Below, piece by piece: positions 1 through 4,306 of a stretch of DNA of 12,112 bases (positions are counted from its first letter, which is position 1; each line of letters opens with the position of its first letter). The DNA comes from Deinococcus sp. (GTDB lineage: Bacteria > Deinococcota > Deinococci > Deinococcales > Deinococcaceae), in NCBI RefSeq assembly GCF_025362455.1, contig NZ_JANYGJ010000042.1, positions 1-12,112 on the forward strand, in the 5' to 3' direction. The notes under the pieces were generated by a model, which did not search any database, had not been told where the DNA came from, and worked only from the letters and a program-made list of their open reading frames with translations. A program made the position numbers and the translations under genes.

Positions 1-1
1 G

Positions 2-112
2 AGCCAACTGAATCTTAAAAAATTAAGTCCGGCTGGCCGTCATGCGCTTGCGAAAGCTCTCCGCACTTTCGTACCCAACATTCACCCTTACTTCGCCCAG
101 GGAGAATCATGA
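2..112 (+). CDS. C-terminal end of an unrecognised protein (partial)
   Basis: The frame is open from the window edge to a TGA at 110-112 and encodes about 36 residues ending HPYFAQGES. The stop overlaps an ATG at 109 in the ATGA arrangement used through the rest of the window, which supports a real gene end. No domain is recognisable in what is visible: it is a basic stretch (LKKLSPAGRHALAKALRTF) followed by a proline- and aromatic-containing tail. It could be a DNA-binding or phage-encoded protein, but nothing here shows its function. The same frame continues after the stop into an HTH-like tail (see the next entry), so this could also be the front part of a gene split by a nonsense change. 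Confidence 0.4.
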   Translation, partial: SQLNLKKLSPAGRHALAKALRTFVPNIHPYFAQGES

Positions 113-190
113 GTCACTCAAAGCAACTGGCCCGCGATCCTTGACGCCCTGGACCTTGAAATCGTCATTCAGCCCAAACCGAGGGAGTGA
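113..190 (+). pseudogene. Possible broken C-terminal tail of an XRE/HipB-type regulator
   Basis: After the TGA at 110-112 the same frame stays open to a TGA at 188-190 and reads NWPAILDALDLEIVIQPKP near its end. The pattern of an aliphatic helix, then ALDLEIVI, then a short basic tail resembles the end of many small XRE or HipB-like antitoxin/repressor proteins; that is a resemblance judged by eye. There is no in-frame start codon, and the ATG at 109 is in another frame that stops after 11 residues (MSHSKQLARDP). A one-base indel between the two would give a short protein starting at 109 and ending in this tail. Either this is a decayed gene, or the similarity is chance. It sits directly before a strong terminator, as the last gene of a unit would. 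Confidence 0.3.
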
Positions 191-230
191 CTCTCGGTGG
201 ACGCTTCGACTCGCTGCGTTTTCTGATCGA

Positions 231-270
231 GGCCCGTGGGCGCCTCTGCGCCTGTGGGCCTGTTTTTGTG
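231..270 (+). terminator. Rho-independent terminator
   Basis: Two 13-nt arms (231-243 and 248-260) around a CTCT loop pair completely: ten Watson-Crick pairs and three G-U wobbles in the middle. The stem is followed by TGTTTTTGTG. This ends the transcript of the leftmost gene and insulates the promoter at 399. Confidence 0.8.
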
Positions 271-279
271 TCCGGCACC

Positions 280-309
280 ATCAATCCCACGATCAATTCC
301 ATCAAACCC
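280..309 (+). repeat. Three imperfect 9-bp direct repeats
   Basis: ATCAATCCC (280-288), ATCAATTCC (292-300) and ATCAAACCC (301-309) follow one another between the two terminators. They could be regulator half-sites or chance; nothing shows a function. Confidence 0.35.
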
Positions 310-341
310 GCTCCCGCTCAAGCCGCGCTGGGAGCGGGTTT
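304..341 (+). terminator. Second perfect hairpin, probable terminator
   Basis: Arms 304-315 (AAACCCGCTCCC) and 330-341 (GGGAGCGGGTTT) are perfect 12-bp complements around a 14-nt loop. Because the arms start with AAA and end with TTT, the structure could stop transcription from either side, although the T run on each side is short. It backs up the terminator at 231-270. Confidence 0.65.
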
Positions 342-344
342 GTA

Positions 345-374
345 TTGATGATTCGTATTGAAGAATACAATCAA
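345..374. repeat. Nested inverted repeat upstream of the regulator promoter
   Basis: TTGAT (345-349) pairs with ATCAA (370-374), and inside it GTATT (355-359) pairs with AATAC (364-368) around GAAG. The element is AT-rich against the GC-rich background and lies 25 bp before the -35 box at 399. It may be a regulator site or an upstream promoter element; this is inference. Confidence 0.4.
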
Positions 375-398
375 TGCGGTATTGAACTCTATAGCACC

Positions 399-427
399 TT
401 GACACTGTAGTGCTAAATCACTAGACT
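399..427 (+). promoter_or_regulatory. Sigma70-type promoter, leaderless, for the XRE regulator
   Basis: A consensus -35 box TTGACA (399-404), a 17-bp spacer and a -10 box TAGACT (422-427) lie only 6 nt before the ATG at 434. Transcription should start at or next to the A of the start codon, giving a leaderless mRNA. No Shine-Dalgarno sequence precedes the ATG, which fits. Confidence 0.85.
408..423. promoter_or_regulatory. Palindromic operator candidate
   Basis: TAGTG (408-412) and CACTA (419-423) are perfect inverted 5-bp arms around CTAAAT. The palindrome covers the spacer and the first two bases of the -10 box, where a bound repressor would block RNA polymerase. The gene it would control encodes an HTH protein, so autoregulation is the simple reading. 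Confidence 0.6.
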
Positions 428-433
428 CTGACC

Positions 434-646
434 ATGCCAAAGATGACTAACTTGGAATCCCTTCGGCAAGCGTGGGGGGAGAGCCGCAATGCCCTCTCCG
501 TCGCGGTGGGCGTCTCCCGGACGACCATCATCAAACTAGAGACGGGGGAGACGCAGGAGCCGACATATTCCCTCGTCATCGCCCTGGCGGATCACTTTGA
601 TGTGGACCCCAGCGCTCTTTTTTTACCTGCCCAGGCGTCGGCCTAA
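434..646 (+). CDS. Small XRE-family HTH transcriptional regulator
   Basis: This 70-residue protein is a single Cro/C1-type helix-turn-helix domain. Residues 6-60 follow the family pattern: SRNALSVAVGVSRTTIIKLE forms the turn and recognition helix, followed by the usual SLVIALADHFDVDPSALF tail. It is short for a phage repressor and lacks a dimerisation or cleavage domain, so it looks more like a Cro-type regulator or HigA-like antitoxin than a LexA-like repressor. The start is fixed by the leaderless promoter ending 6 nt upstream. The palindrome at 408-423 is its likely operator. The next gene is on the same strand, unlike the divergent cI/cro layout of lambda. HTH confidence is high; its exact role in lysogeny is inferred. 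Confidence 0.9.
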   Translation: MPKMTNLESLRQAWGESRNALSVAVGVSRTTIIKLETGETQEPTYSLVIALADHFDVDPSALFLPAQASA

Positions 647-649
647 CCG

Positions 650-684
650 ACAAAAACAAAGCCCGCGAGGTCCAAGTCGCGGGC
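650..684 (-). terminator. Terminator-like hairpin facing the - strand
   Basis: GCCCGCGA (661-668) and TCGCGGGC (677-684) form a perfect 8-bp stem with an 8-nt loop. Read on the - strand, the stem is followed by TTTGTTTTTG, a good rho-independent signal. No - strand gene lies nearby except tnpB at 2450-3715, so it may stop antisense readthrough before it reaches the regulator gene. On the + strand it is a stem in the leader of the antirepressor-like gene. Confidence 0.6.
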
Positions 685-712
685 GCCTACAGAGCACAGA
701 GGAAGTGACCCA

Positions 713-1420
713 ATGATACACGAACCCGCACCAAAGAACACCCTTATCGTCGCCGGGCAGGTCGTGAACTTCATGCCCAGCACCGAGCACGAATACCTGA
801 TGACCACCGAGCAGGTGGCGCTGGGCTACGGCGTGAGCGCGGAGAACGTCCGCAAGCACAAGGAAACCAAGGCCGGTGAGCTGGTCGAGGGGCGCCACTG
901 GGTCGTGAGTATTACTCACACCCTTGGCGGGCAGCAGCAGGCGACGGTATGGACCAAACGCGGCGTTGTGCGCCTGGGCTTCTTCATCCGCTCGCAGCGG
1001 GCCAAGCTCTTTCGCGACATCGCAGAAGACTTGGTGCTGCGCGAGCTGGCCCCCGTTCTCCCTGCCGCCGACTTTAGCCAGCTCGAACGCCTGGCCGGGC
1101 TGACCGTCAAAGCGCTGGGCGTGGTGAAGGCTGAAATTCGCGCCGAGGTCACCGCCGAGATTGACGCCCGGTTGGGTGACCTGCCTGTGACTGGCCCGGC
1201 CAAGAACGAAATCTACAAGCGGGTCAAGCACCTGGTCGGACTGATGGGCGGGCGCCGCTCGGATTACCGGGCCGCGTGGAGCGCGTTCAACAGTCGCTAC
1301 AACCTGGCCGGATATGGCGACCTGCCCGCACGGCTGCAACCTGACGCGCTGCGGTTTGTGGACGGCCTGATCGCCGCCTATGCCCCCAGCGAAAACCTGT
1401 TGCTGGAAGTGGCGAAATGA
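713..1420 (+). CDS. Phage antirepressor-like protein with ORF6N and ORF6C-like domains
   Basis: This 235-residue protein has the two-part layout of phage antirepressors. Residues 28-95 look like ORF6N: an HTH-like segment (LMTTEQVALGYGVSAENVRK), then EGRHW, then a VWTKRGVVRLGFFI strand-helix, corresponding to the usual LWTERG core. Residues 110-160 are rich in K, E and A and likely helical. Residues 165-235 resemble ORF6C: AKNEIYKRVKHLVGLMGG, a basic turn, AFNSRYNLAGYGDLP and a final helix. Such proteins relieve repression or act as early DNA-binding regulators in phages. The gene follows the XRE regulator by 66 bp in the same direction. AGAGG at 698-702 is a possible but distant ribosome binding site. 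Domain calls are by eye; the partner repressor is unknown. Confidence 0.75.
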   Translation: MIHEPAPKNTLIVAGQVVNFMPSTEHEYLMTTEQVALGYGVSAENVRKHKETKAGELVEGRHWVVSITHTLGGQQQATVWTKRGVVRLGFFIRSQRAKLFRDIAEDLVLRELAPVLPAADFSQLERLAGLTVKALGVVKAEIRAEVTAEIDARLGDLPVTGPAKNEIYKRVKHLVGLMGGRRSDYRAAWSAFNSRYNLAGYGDLPARLQPDALRFVDGLIAAYAPSENLLLEVAK

Positions 1421-1433
1421 CGGCGAGGGAAGG

Positions 1434-1616
1434 GTGAACGGCGCCGACTGGCTGGGCGAATCCTTCGACACCGCTGTGCAGGCCATGACCGAGCACCTGG
1501 CGGCCTCCTGCGCCGACCTGGGTGCGCTGCCCGACCTGAGTGCGAGCCTGGGCGCGGGGTATCTGGAATTCAATGAGCGGATCAGTGTGCCGGAGCTGGT
1601 GAGCGACCGTGGCTAA
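1434..1616 (+). CDS. Small acidic protein of unknown function
   Basis: A 60-residue ORF starts at GTG 1434, with GAGG at 1425-1428 as ribosome binding site. Upstream in-frame codons lie inside the previous gene, which is why this start is preferred. The protein is acidic and likely helical (FDTAVQAMTEHLAASCADLG, then FNERISVPELVSDRG). No known domain is visible. Its stop overlaps the start of the next small gene (GTG 1609), supporting coupled translation in an early phage operon. Confidence 0.5.
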   Translation: MNGADWLGESFDTAVQAMTEHLAASCADLGALPDLSASLGAGYLEFNERISVPELVSDRG

Positions 1617-1782
1617 CGTCGCCTGGGCTTCCGGCAGCACCCCGGCAGCACCCGCGCCCGCTCCGGCATTGCTCGCCCCCTATTCGGCCTGTGGACGGCT
1701 GACTGACCTGATCCTGTGCAAACGCTGCGGCGGGCCGCTGGGCACGGCTGAGCAGGCGCGTATGGCGGGTGAGTCGCAGTGA
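1609..1782 (+). CDS. Small zinc-ribbon-like protein
   Basis: A 57-residue ORF starts at GTG 1609 inside the end of the previous gene. An Ala/Pro-rich N-terminus (STPAAPAPAPALLAP) leads into SACGRLTDLILCKRCGGPLG. This has three cysteines with a CxxC knuckle (C37-x2-C40) and an earlier Cys at residue 28, so it could hold a half or dimer-shared zinc site. Small zinc-ribbon proteins are common in phage early regions, but their roles vary. It overlaps the next ORF (GTG 1779). Confidence 0.5.
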   Translation: MANVAWASGSTPAAPAPAPALLAPYSACGRLTDLILCKRCGGPLGTAEQARMAGESQ

Positions 1783-1946
1783 CCGGCGTCATCGAATTCT
1801 GCTGCGCCGCGCTTCAGGGCGTGCCGGTGCCCCTCGGCGTCTCGAAGAGCGCGGCCTACACGCTGATCGGAAATGCTGTGCCTCCTCGCTTAGCACAGGC
1901 GATTTCCGAACAAGTTTTTATCCCTTTGCTGGGAGGTCGGGCATGA
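1779..1946 (+). pseudogene. Internally deleted C5-cytosine DNA methyltransferase relic
   Basis: This 55-residue ORF (GTG start, stop overlapping the ATG at 1943) contains AAYTLIGNAVPPRLAQAI. That is the motif X signature of C5-cytosine methyltransferases (the IGNAVPP...LA..I pattern at their extreme C-terminus), preceded by ALQGVPVP, which fits the LQGFP segment just upstream. The first residues, TGVIEFCC, resemble the start of motif I (VIELCCGAGG) at the N-terminus. A full enzyme has about 300 or more residues and carries the catalytic Pro-Cys of motif IV. Here motifs II-VIII and the recognition domain are absent, so the ORF cannot be active. It looks like an in-frame internal deletion that left both ends. 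It could instead be only a C-terminal fragment, with a chance match at the front. Confidence 0.7.
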
Positions 1947-2416
1947 AGCGCGGCCACCGCCCCCACCGACTCCTCTCCCGTCTGTGCGGTGTGGGCATGA
2001 CCGCCGCCGAGCTGGCGGACAGGACACACGACCCGGCGCTGGGCGAAGTGCAGCAGCAACTTTTCTACCTGACGCGTCGCGGTTTTGCGCGGCGCTCAGG
2101 GATAGGCGGGCCGGGCGACCAGTACCGCTACAGCATCACCGTTGCCGGGGAGGCGAAGCTCGATGAGATGCACGTCGGCGGCAGCGTCAAGGAGCCTCGC
2201 TTGCTGCTGACCATGCGCCTAATCGGCTACCTGGACGGGGCTGACTCCAGGCAACTCGGCGAGTCGCTGGGCATCTCGACCAACGCCGCCCGGATGCGTC
2301 TGCTGATTCTGCGGGGCCAGCGACTGGTCAGCAGGACCGGGCATGGCCTTGCCTGTCACCCCTACCGCTACCGGCTGAATCAGGCCGGGCACGCGGCCAT
2401 TGGAGACAGCAGTTGA
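1943..2416 (+). CDS. Protein with two tandem winged-helix-like domains
   Basis: The 157-residue product starts at ATG 1943 with GGGAGG at 1931-1936. It has two repeats of a winged-helix pattern. Residues 18-75 run from TAAELADRTHD through LFYLTRRGFARRSG to YRYSITVAGEAKL. Residues 87-153 run from MRLIGYLDG through LGESLGISTNAARMRLLILRG to YRYRLNQAGHAAI. Each ends in a wing strand followed by a final helix, as in MarR/ArsR-like folds. DNA binding in phage early control is likely; the target is unknown. Its TGA (2414-2416) lies inside the inferred right end of the insertion sequence, so the original C-terminus may have been cut short by a few residues. The second domain looks complete, so function may survive. 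Confidence 0.6.
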   Translation: MKRGHRPHRLLSRLCGVGMTAAELADRTHDPALGEVQQQLFYLTRRGFARRSGIGGPGDQYRYSITVAGEAKLDEMHVGGSVKEPRLLLTMRLIGYLDGADSRQLGESLGISTNAARMRLLILRGQRLVSRTGHGLACHPYRYRLNQAGHAAIGDSS

Positions 2417-2600
2417 CATCCTCCCACGGATGAATCCGTGGGATTCCCACTAGGAACTTAAGGAGGTTACGTCGTGACTCTGCATCAACTGACCCGAAGG
2501 CCCTTCAGCTTCAACATCAGACGCTTGCCCGTCTCCGAATTCACGGCTGACGGGGACAGTGTTCCCACTGCCGGGGAGTGTCAAGCCCCCCGTGATGCCG
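2413..2600 (-). ncRNA. Predicted TnpB omega-RNA scaffold (extent approximate)
   Basis: In ISDra2 and related elements the omega-RNA overlaps the 3' end of tnpB and ends at the right end of the element, with the guide copied from flanking DNA. On the - strand here, going downstream, there are three stems: CGGGG with CCCCG (within 2572-2592), CAGTG and CACTG closing a GGAA tetraloop (2557-2570), and the terminal 10-bp hairpin (2422-2443), followed by GGATGTCAA. The guide would then be read from 2412 downward, starting CTGCTGTCTCCAATGG. The 5' limit is a guess. The tnpB C-terminal tail in this stretch (after residue 375) is Gly/Ser-rich, as expected where coding is constrained by RNA structure. 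Confidence 0.5.
2422..2443 (-). repeat. Right-end subterminal hairpin of the IS
   Basis: TCCCACGGAT (2422-2431) and ATCCGTGGGA (2434-2443) are perfect 10-bp arms around GA. The hairpin lies just after the tnpB stop on the - strand. It should serve both as the TnpA recognition structure and as the last stem of the omega-RNA before the guide. Confidence 0.8.
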
Positions 2601-3715
2601 GACGTATAGCCCAGCATCAGTGCGCCACGGTTCGCAATGTTCCGAGCGGCGTTCAAATCCGCATGGACGGCGTACCCGCACGCTTTGCACTTAAAACGGT
2701 CCTGCCGGAGTCGGTTGCCCTTCTCCGTATGCCCGCACTTGCTACACCCCTGACTGGTGTGCCGGGGGTCAACTTCTACGATTTTCACACCGTAGCGTGG
2801 TGCTTTCTGGTGCAACAGGGCAATCAATTCGCCAAAAGCCCAGTTGTGAATCATCCGGTTGACCTTGCGGGTGAGTTTCACCCGGTCACGAATACCCAGC
2901 AACTTCTCAATAGCGAGTGCCCCGCCGTTCTTTGCAACTTCACTCAGAATCTGGCAACTGATCTGGTGATTAAGGTTCCGCATCCAACGGCTTTCTTTGC
3001 CTTTGCTACGCCGCACTTCGCCTGTGAGCTTCACTTCCTGAAGACTTTTTCTCCTCGCCTGATAGCGGTTACGGGTGTGCCTGACGGCCTGCCCGCTCCA
3101 GAACTTGACCAGATCGGGGCCGCTCATCACTGCTGTATTAGCAACGCCCAGATCAAGGCCGTAGACCACACCGTTCTCTACCGTGTTCGGAACATCCTCA
3201 TACACGGTCAGATGCAGATACCAGTCTTTTCCCCTGCGGTGCAGCTCGGAAGCCCCGTACTTCAGGGTTCCAGCAGCAACCGCATCCACCCAGGGCGCGT
3301 GACGCTCATCCATTTCAATAGGCAGCCACAGGTATTCCCGCGCTTTCTCAGTCGAGAGGCGCAGGGTGCGGCCCACAATGGCGAGCGCCCGCTGTCCAAC
3401 TCCCATCGGCAACCCCGGCCCGAATTTCGGCACAGACGCCCGCTTGCCCTTCGCTTTGCGAGCAAGGTACGAGCGAAACGTCTCAATGGCCTTATCTCTG
3501 GACCGCTGGAGGTTGACGACAGGCAACGAAAACCGCTCCTTAGCGGGCAAATACAACTCCCGATGCAGAGCGGTGGCGTTTGTGGTCTGGAGGCGCTCAA
3601 TGCCCTCCAGATGGAACTGAGCGCACGCCGCATACTCCCGCTGCATGGCGGCCAGCCGGTCAGACTTGCCCCGGTTCACCGTCCTCAACTTGAGTTTCAA
3701 AACTCGCACGCTCAT
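2450..3715 (-). CDS. tnpB: TnpB RNA-guided DNA endonuclease (IS1341-type OrfB)
   Basis: TnpB is an omega-RNA-guided nuclease that cuts DNA next to a short transposon-associated motif and helps its element persist. This 421-residue protein has the full set of landmarks. RuvC-I is YGLDLGVANTAV with Asp188, RuvC-II is ALAIEKL with Glu270, the zinc finger has Cys324-x2-Cys327 and Cys343-x2-Cys346, and RuvC-III is HADLNAARNIA with Asp353. Spacing and length are close to ISDra2 TnpB (408 residues). No frameshift or missing catalytic residue is seen, so it should be active if expressed. The N-terminus (MSVRVLKLKLR) is typical of the family. It has its own leaderless promoter and reads against the phage operon. 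The accessory role of IS1341 TnpB without TnpA is not settled. Confidence 0.95.
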   Translation of the reverse strand: MSVRVLKLKLRTVNRGKSDRLAAMQREYAACAQFHLEGIERLQTTNATALHRELYLPAKERFSLPVVNLQRSRDKAIETFRSYLARKAKGKRASVPKFGPGLPMGVGQRALAIVGRTLRLSTEKAREYLWLPIEMDERHAPWVDAVAAGTLKYGASELHRRGKDWYLHLTVYEDVPNTVENGVVYGLDLGVANTAVMSGPDLVKFWSGQAVRHTRNRYQARRKSLQEVKLTGEVRRSKGKESRWMRNLNHQISCQILSEVAKNGGALAIEKLLGIRDRVKLTRKVNRMIHNWAFGELIALLHQKAPRYGVKIVEVDPRHTSQGCSKCGHTEKGNRLRQDRFKCKACGYAVHADLNAARNIANRGALMLGYTSGITGGLTLPGSGNTVPVSREFGDGQASDVEAEGPSGQLMQSHDVTSLSS

Positions 3716-3721
3716 AACTTC

Positions 3722-3730
3722 AGTATAGCA
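3722..3730 (-). promoter_or_regulatory. Extended -10 promoter of tnpB, leaderless
   Basis: On the - strand TGCTATACT (TG-N extension plus a near-consensus -10) ends 6 nt before the tnpB ATG, the same spacing as at 422-427. The -35 position holds only TTCCGC, so the extended -10 probably carries most of the activity. No ribosome binding site precedes the ATG. Confidence 0.65.
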
Positions 3731-3784
3731 GAAGGCTTGAGCAAGCGGAAGGGCTGCGCCGCCTACGGCGTCGGCTCCATTCCT

Positions 3785-3804
3785 CCCACAGCTAAAGCAG
3801 TGGG
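3785..3804 (-). repeat. Left-end subterminal hairpin of the IS
   Basis: CCCAC (3785-3789) pairs with GTGGG (3800-3804). An inner GC/GC pair closes a TAAA loop after one A-A mismatch. Its flanks match the right-end hairpin in the same orientation, which identifies it as the other end of the element. Confidence 0.6.
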
Positions 3805-3822
3805 TTTCCTGGAGGCTCCCAG

Positions 3823-3981
3823 ATGAGCGAGTTTAAACAGGGTTTTTTGCTGGGCGGTCTGCTGTTCCTGGTGGCGCTGTTCGTTCTGAGCCGGGCCGGG
3901 CAGGCCGGGATGGAGCGACACCAGTGGCAGGGGCTTGTGGACGATGAGCAAGCGGCGTACCTGAGCCGGGGGCGCAAGTGA
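3823..3981 (+). CDS. Small single-pass membrane protein
   Basis: This 52-residue ORF starts at ATG 3823, seven bases after GGAGG (3811-3815). Residues 7-24 (GFLLGGLLFLVALFVLSR) are one hydrophobic helix after a short MSEFKQ head. The rest is a charged tail (MERHQWQGLVDDEQAAYL). The low number of positive residues at the N-terminus and the basic SRAGQ after the helix favour an outside N-terminus and an inside C-terminus. Function is unknown; such peptides in phage early regions include superinfection-exclusion and inhibitor proteins, but nothing here shows which. Its ribosome binding site lies at or in the end of the IS, so the insertion may have changed its expression. It overlaps the next gene at GTGA. 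Confidence 0.6.
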   Translation: MSEFKQGFLLGGLLFLVALFVLSRAGQAGMERHQWQGLVDDEQAAYLSRGRK

Positions 3982-4193
3982 GCCCCCTCCTGCGAGCCGG
4001 GGGCGGGCCTGCGCGACTGCTGGTGGATGCGGCGGCACGTCAGGCCCACAGCGGCAGCCGCACTGTCATCCCGTGCAAAGCCGCCCGCCGCCTCACTGAG
4101 CTCGGCTACGCGAGACACGACGTTGTCACGTACCGCTTCACCGTCACCCCCGCTGGCCTCAAGGCCGCCCGCATCATCCGGGACGGGTCATGA
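3978..4193 (+). CDS. Small winged-helix-like protein
   Basis: This 71-residue ORF starts at GTG 3978 within the previous stop. The second half, KAARRLTELGYARHDVVTYRFTVTPAGLKAARII, follows the recognition-helix, wing and last-helix order. It resembles both halves of the protein encoded at 1943-2416 (YRYSITVAGEAKL and YRYRLNQAGHAAI there). It may be a paralogue or a detached half of such a protein. The N-terminus (PARLLVDAAARQAHSGSRTV) could supply the first helices. DNA binding is inferred from this pattern only. It overlaps the next gene by ATGA. Confidence 0.5.
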   Translation: MSPLLRAGGGPARLLVDAAARQAHSGSRTVIPCKAARRLTELGYARHDVVTYRFTVTPAGLKAARIIRDGS

Positions 4194-4306
4194 ACCCCGA
4201 CCAGGGCCCCGACCTGTCCTGGCAGGCGTGGGCAGGGGCGTTTGCGCTGCTGGGGCTGCTGGTGGGAGTGGGGATGGTTGTGGAGATGTTGGGGAGAATG
4301 CTTTGA
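4190..4306 (+). CDS. Tiny single-pass membrane peptide
   Basis: The 38-residue ORF starts at ATG 4190 and ends at TGA 4304-4306. After a short acidic head (MNPDQGPDLSW) nearly all of it is one hydrophobic helix (AGAFALLGLLVGVGMVVEML). It sits between two overlapping genes: its start overlaps the previous stop, and its stop overlaps the TTG start of the ERF gene. That makes real translation plausible, at least as a coupling device for ERF. It is the second one-helix peptide within 500 bp. Confidence 0.5.
   Translation: MNPDQGPDLSWQAWAGAFALLGLLVGVGMVVEMLGRML

Larger units (their letters stand above)
2413..3822 (-). mobile_element. IS200/IS605-type element of the IS1341 (TnpB-only) group
   Basis: The element carries tnpB but no tnpA. 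Its right end is read as TCAA on the - strand (2413-2416), five bases beyond a 10-bp hairpin; ISDra2 and IS608 also end in TCAA. The other end has a related hairpin at 3785-3804. Read on the + strand, both ends share TCCTCCCAC, a stem, then GTGGG and TTCC in the same orientation, as expected for IS605 subterminal hairpins. The left boundary cannot be fixed: it should lie about 10-20 bases beyond the left hairpin, near 3815-3822. Mobility would need a TnpA supplied from elsewhere. The element lies between two phage genes and opposes their transcription. Confidence 0.75.

Noticed and set aside
42..410. + strand frame of 122 codons at the left edge
   Set aside because: It runs through two perfect terminator hairpins and the promoter, and its product has no recognisable pattern.
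623..1573. Long - strand open frame of 316 codons
   Set aside because: It is antisense to the ORF6N/ORF6C gene; low-complexity His/Gln/Arg-rich product typical of a shadow frame.
2413..2417. TTGAC on the + strand as the left-end target motif of the IS
   Set aside because: tnpB reads toward this side, so it must be the right end; there the complement TCAA fits the expected right tip.
2474..3826. Long + strand open frame of 450 codons
   Set aside because: It is fully antisense to tnpB, which has all catalytic motifs; its protein shows no domain.
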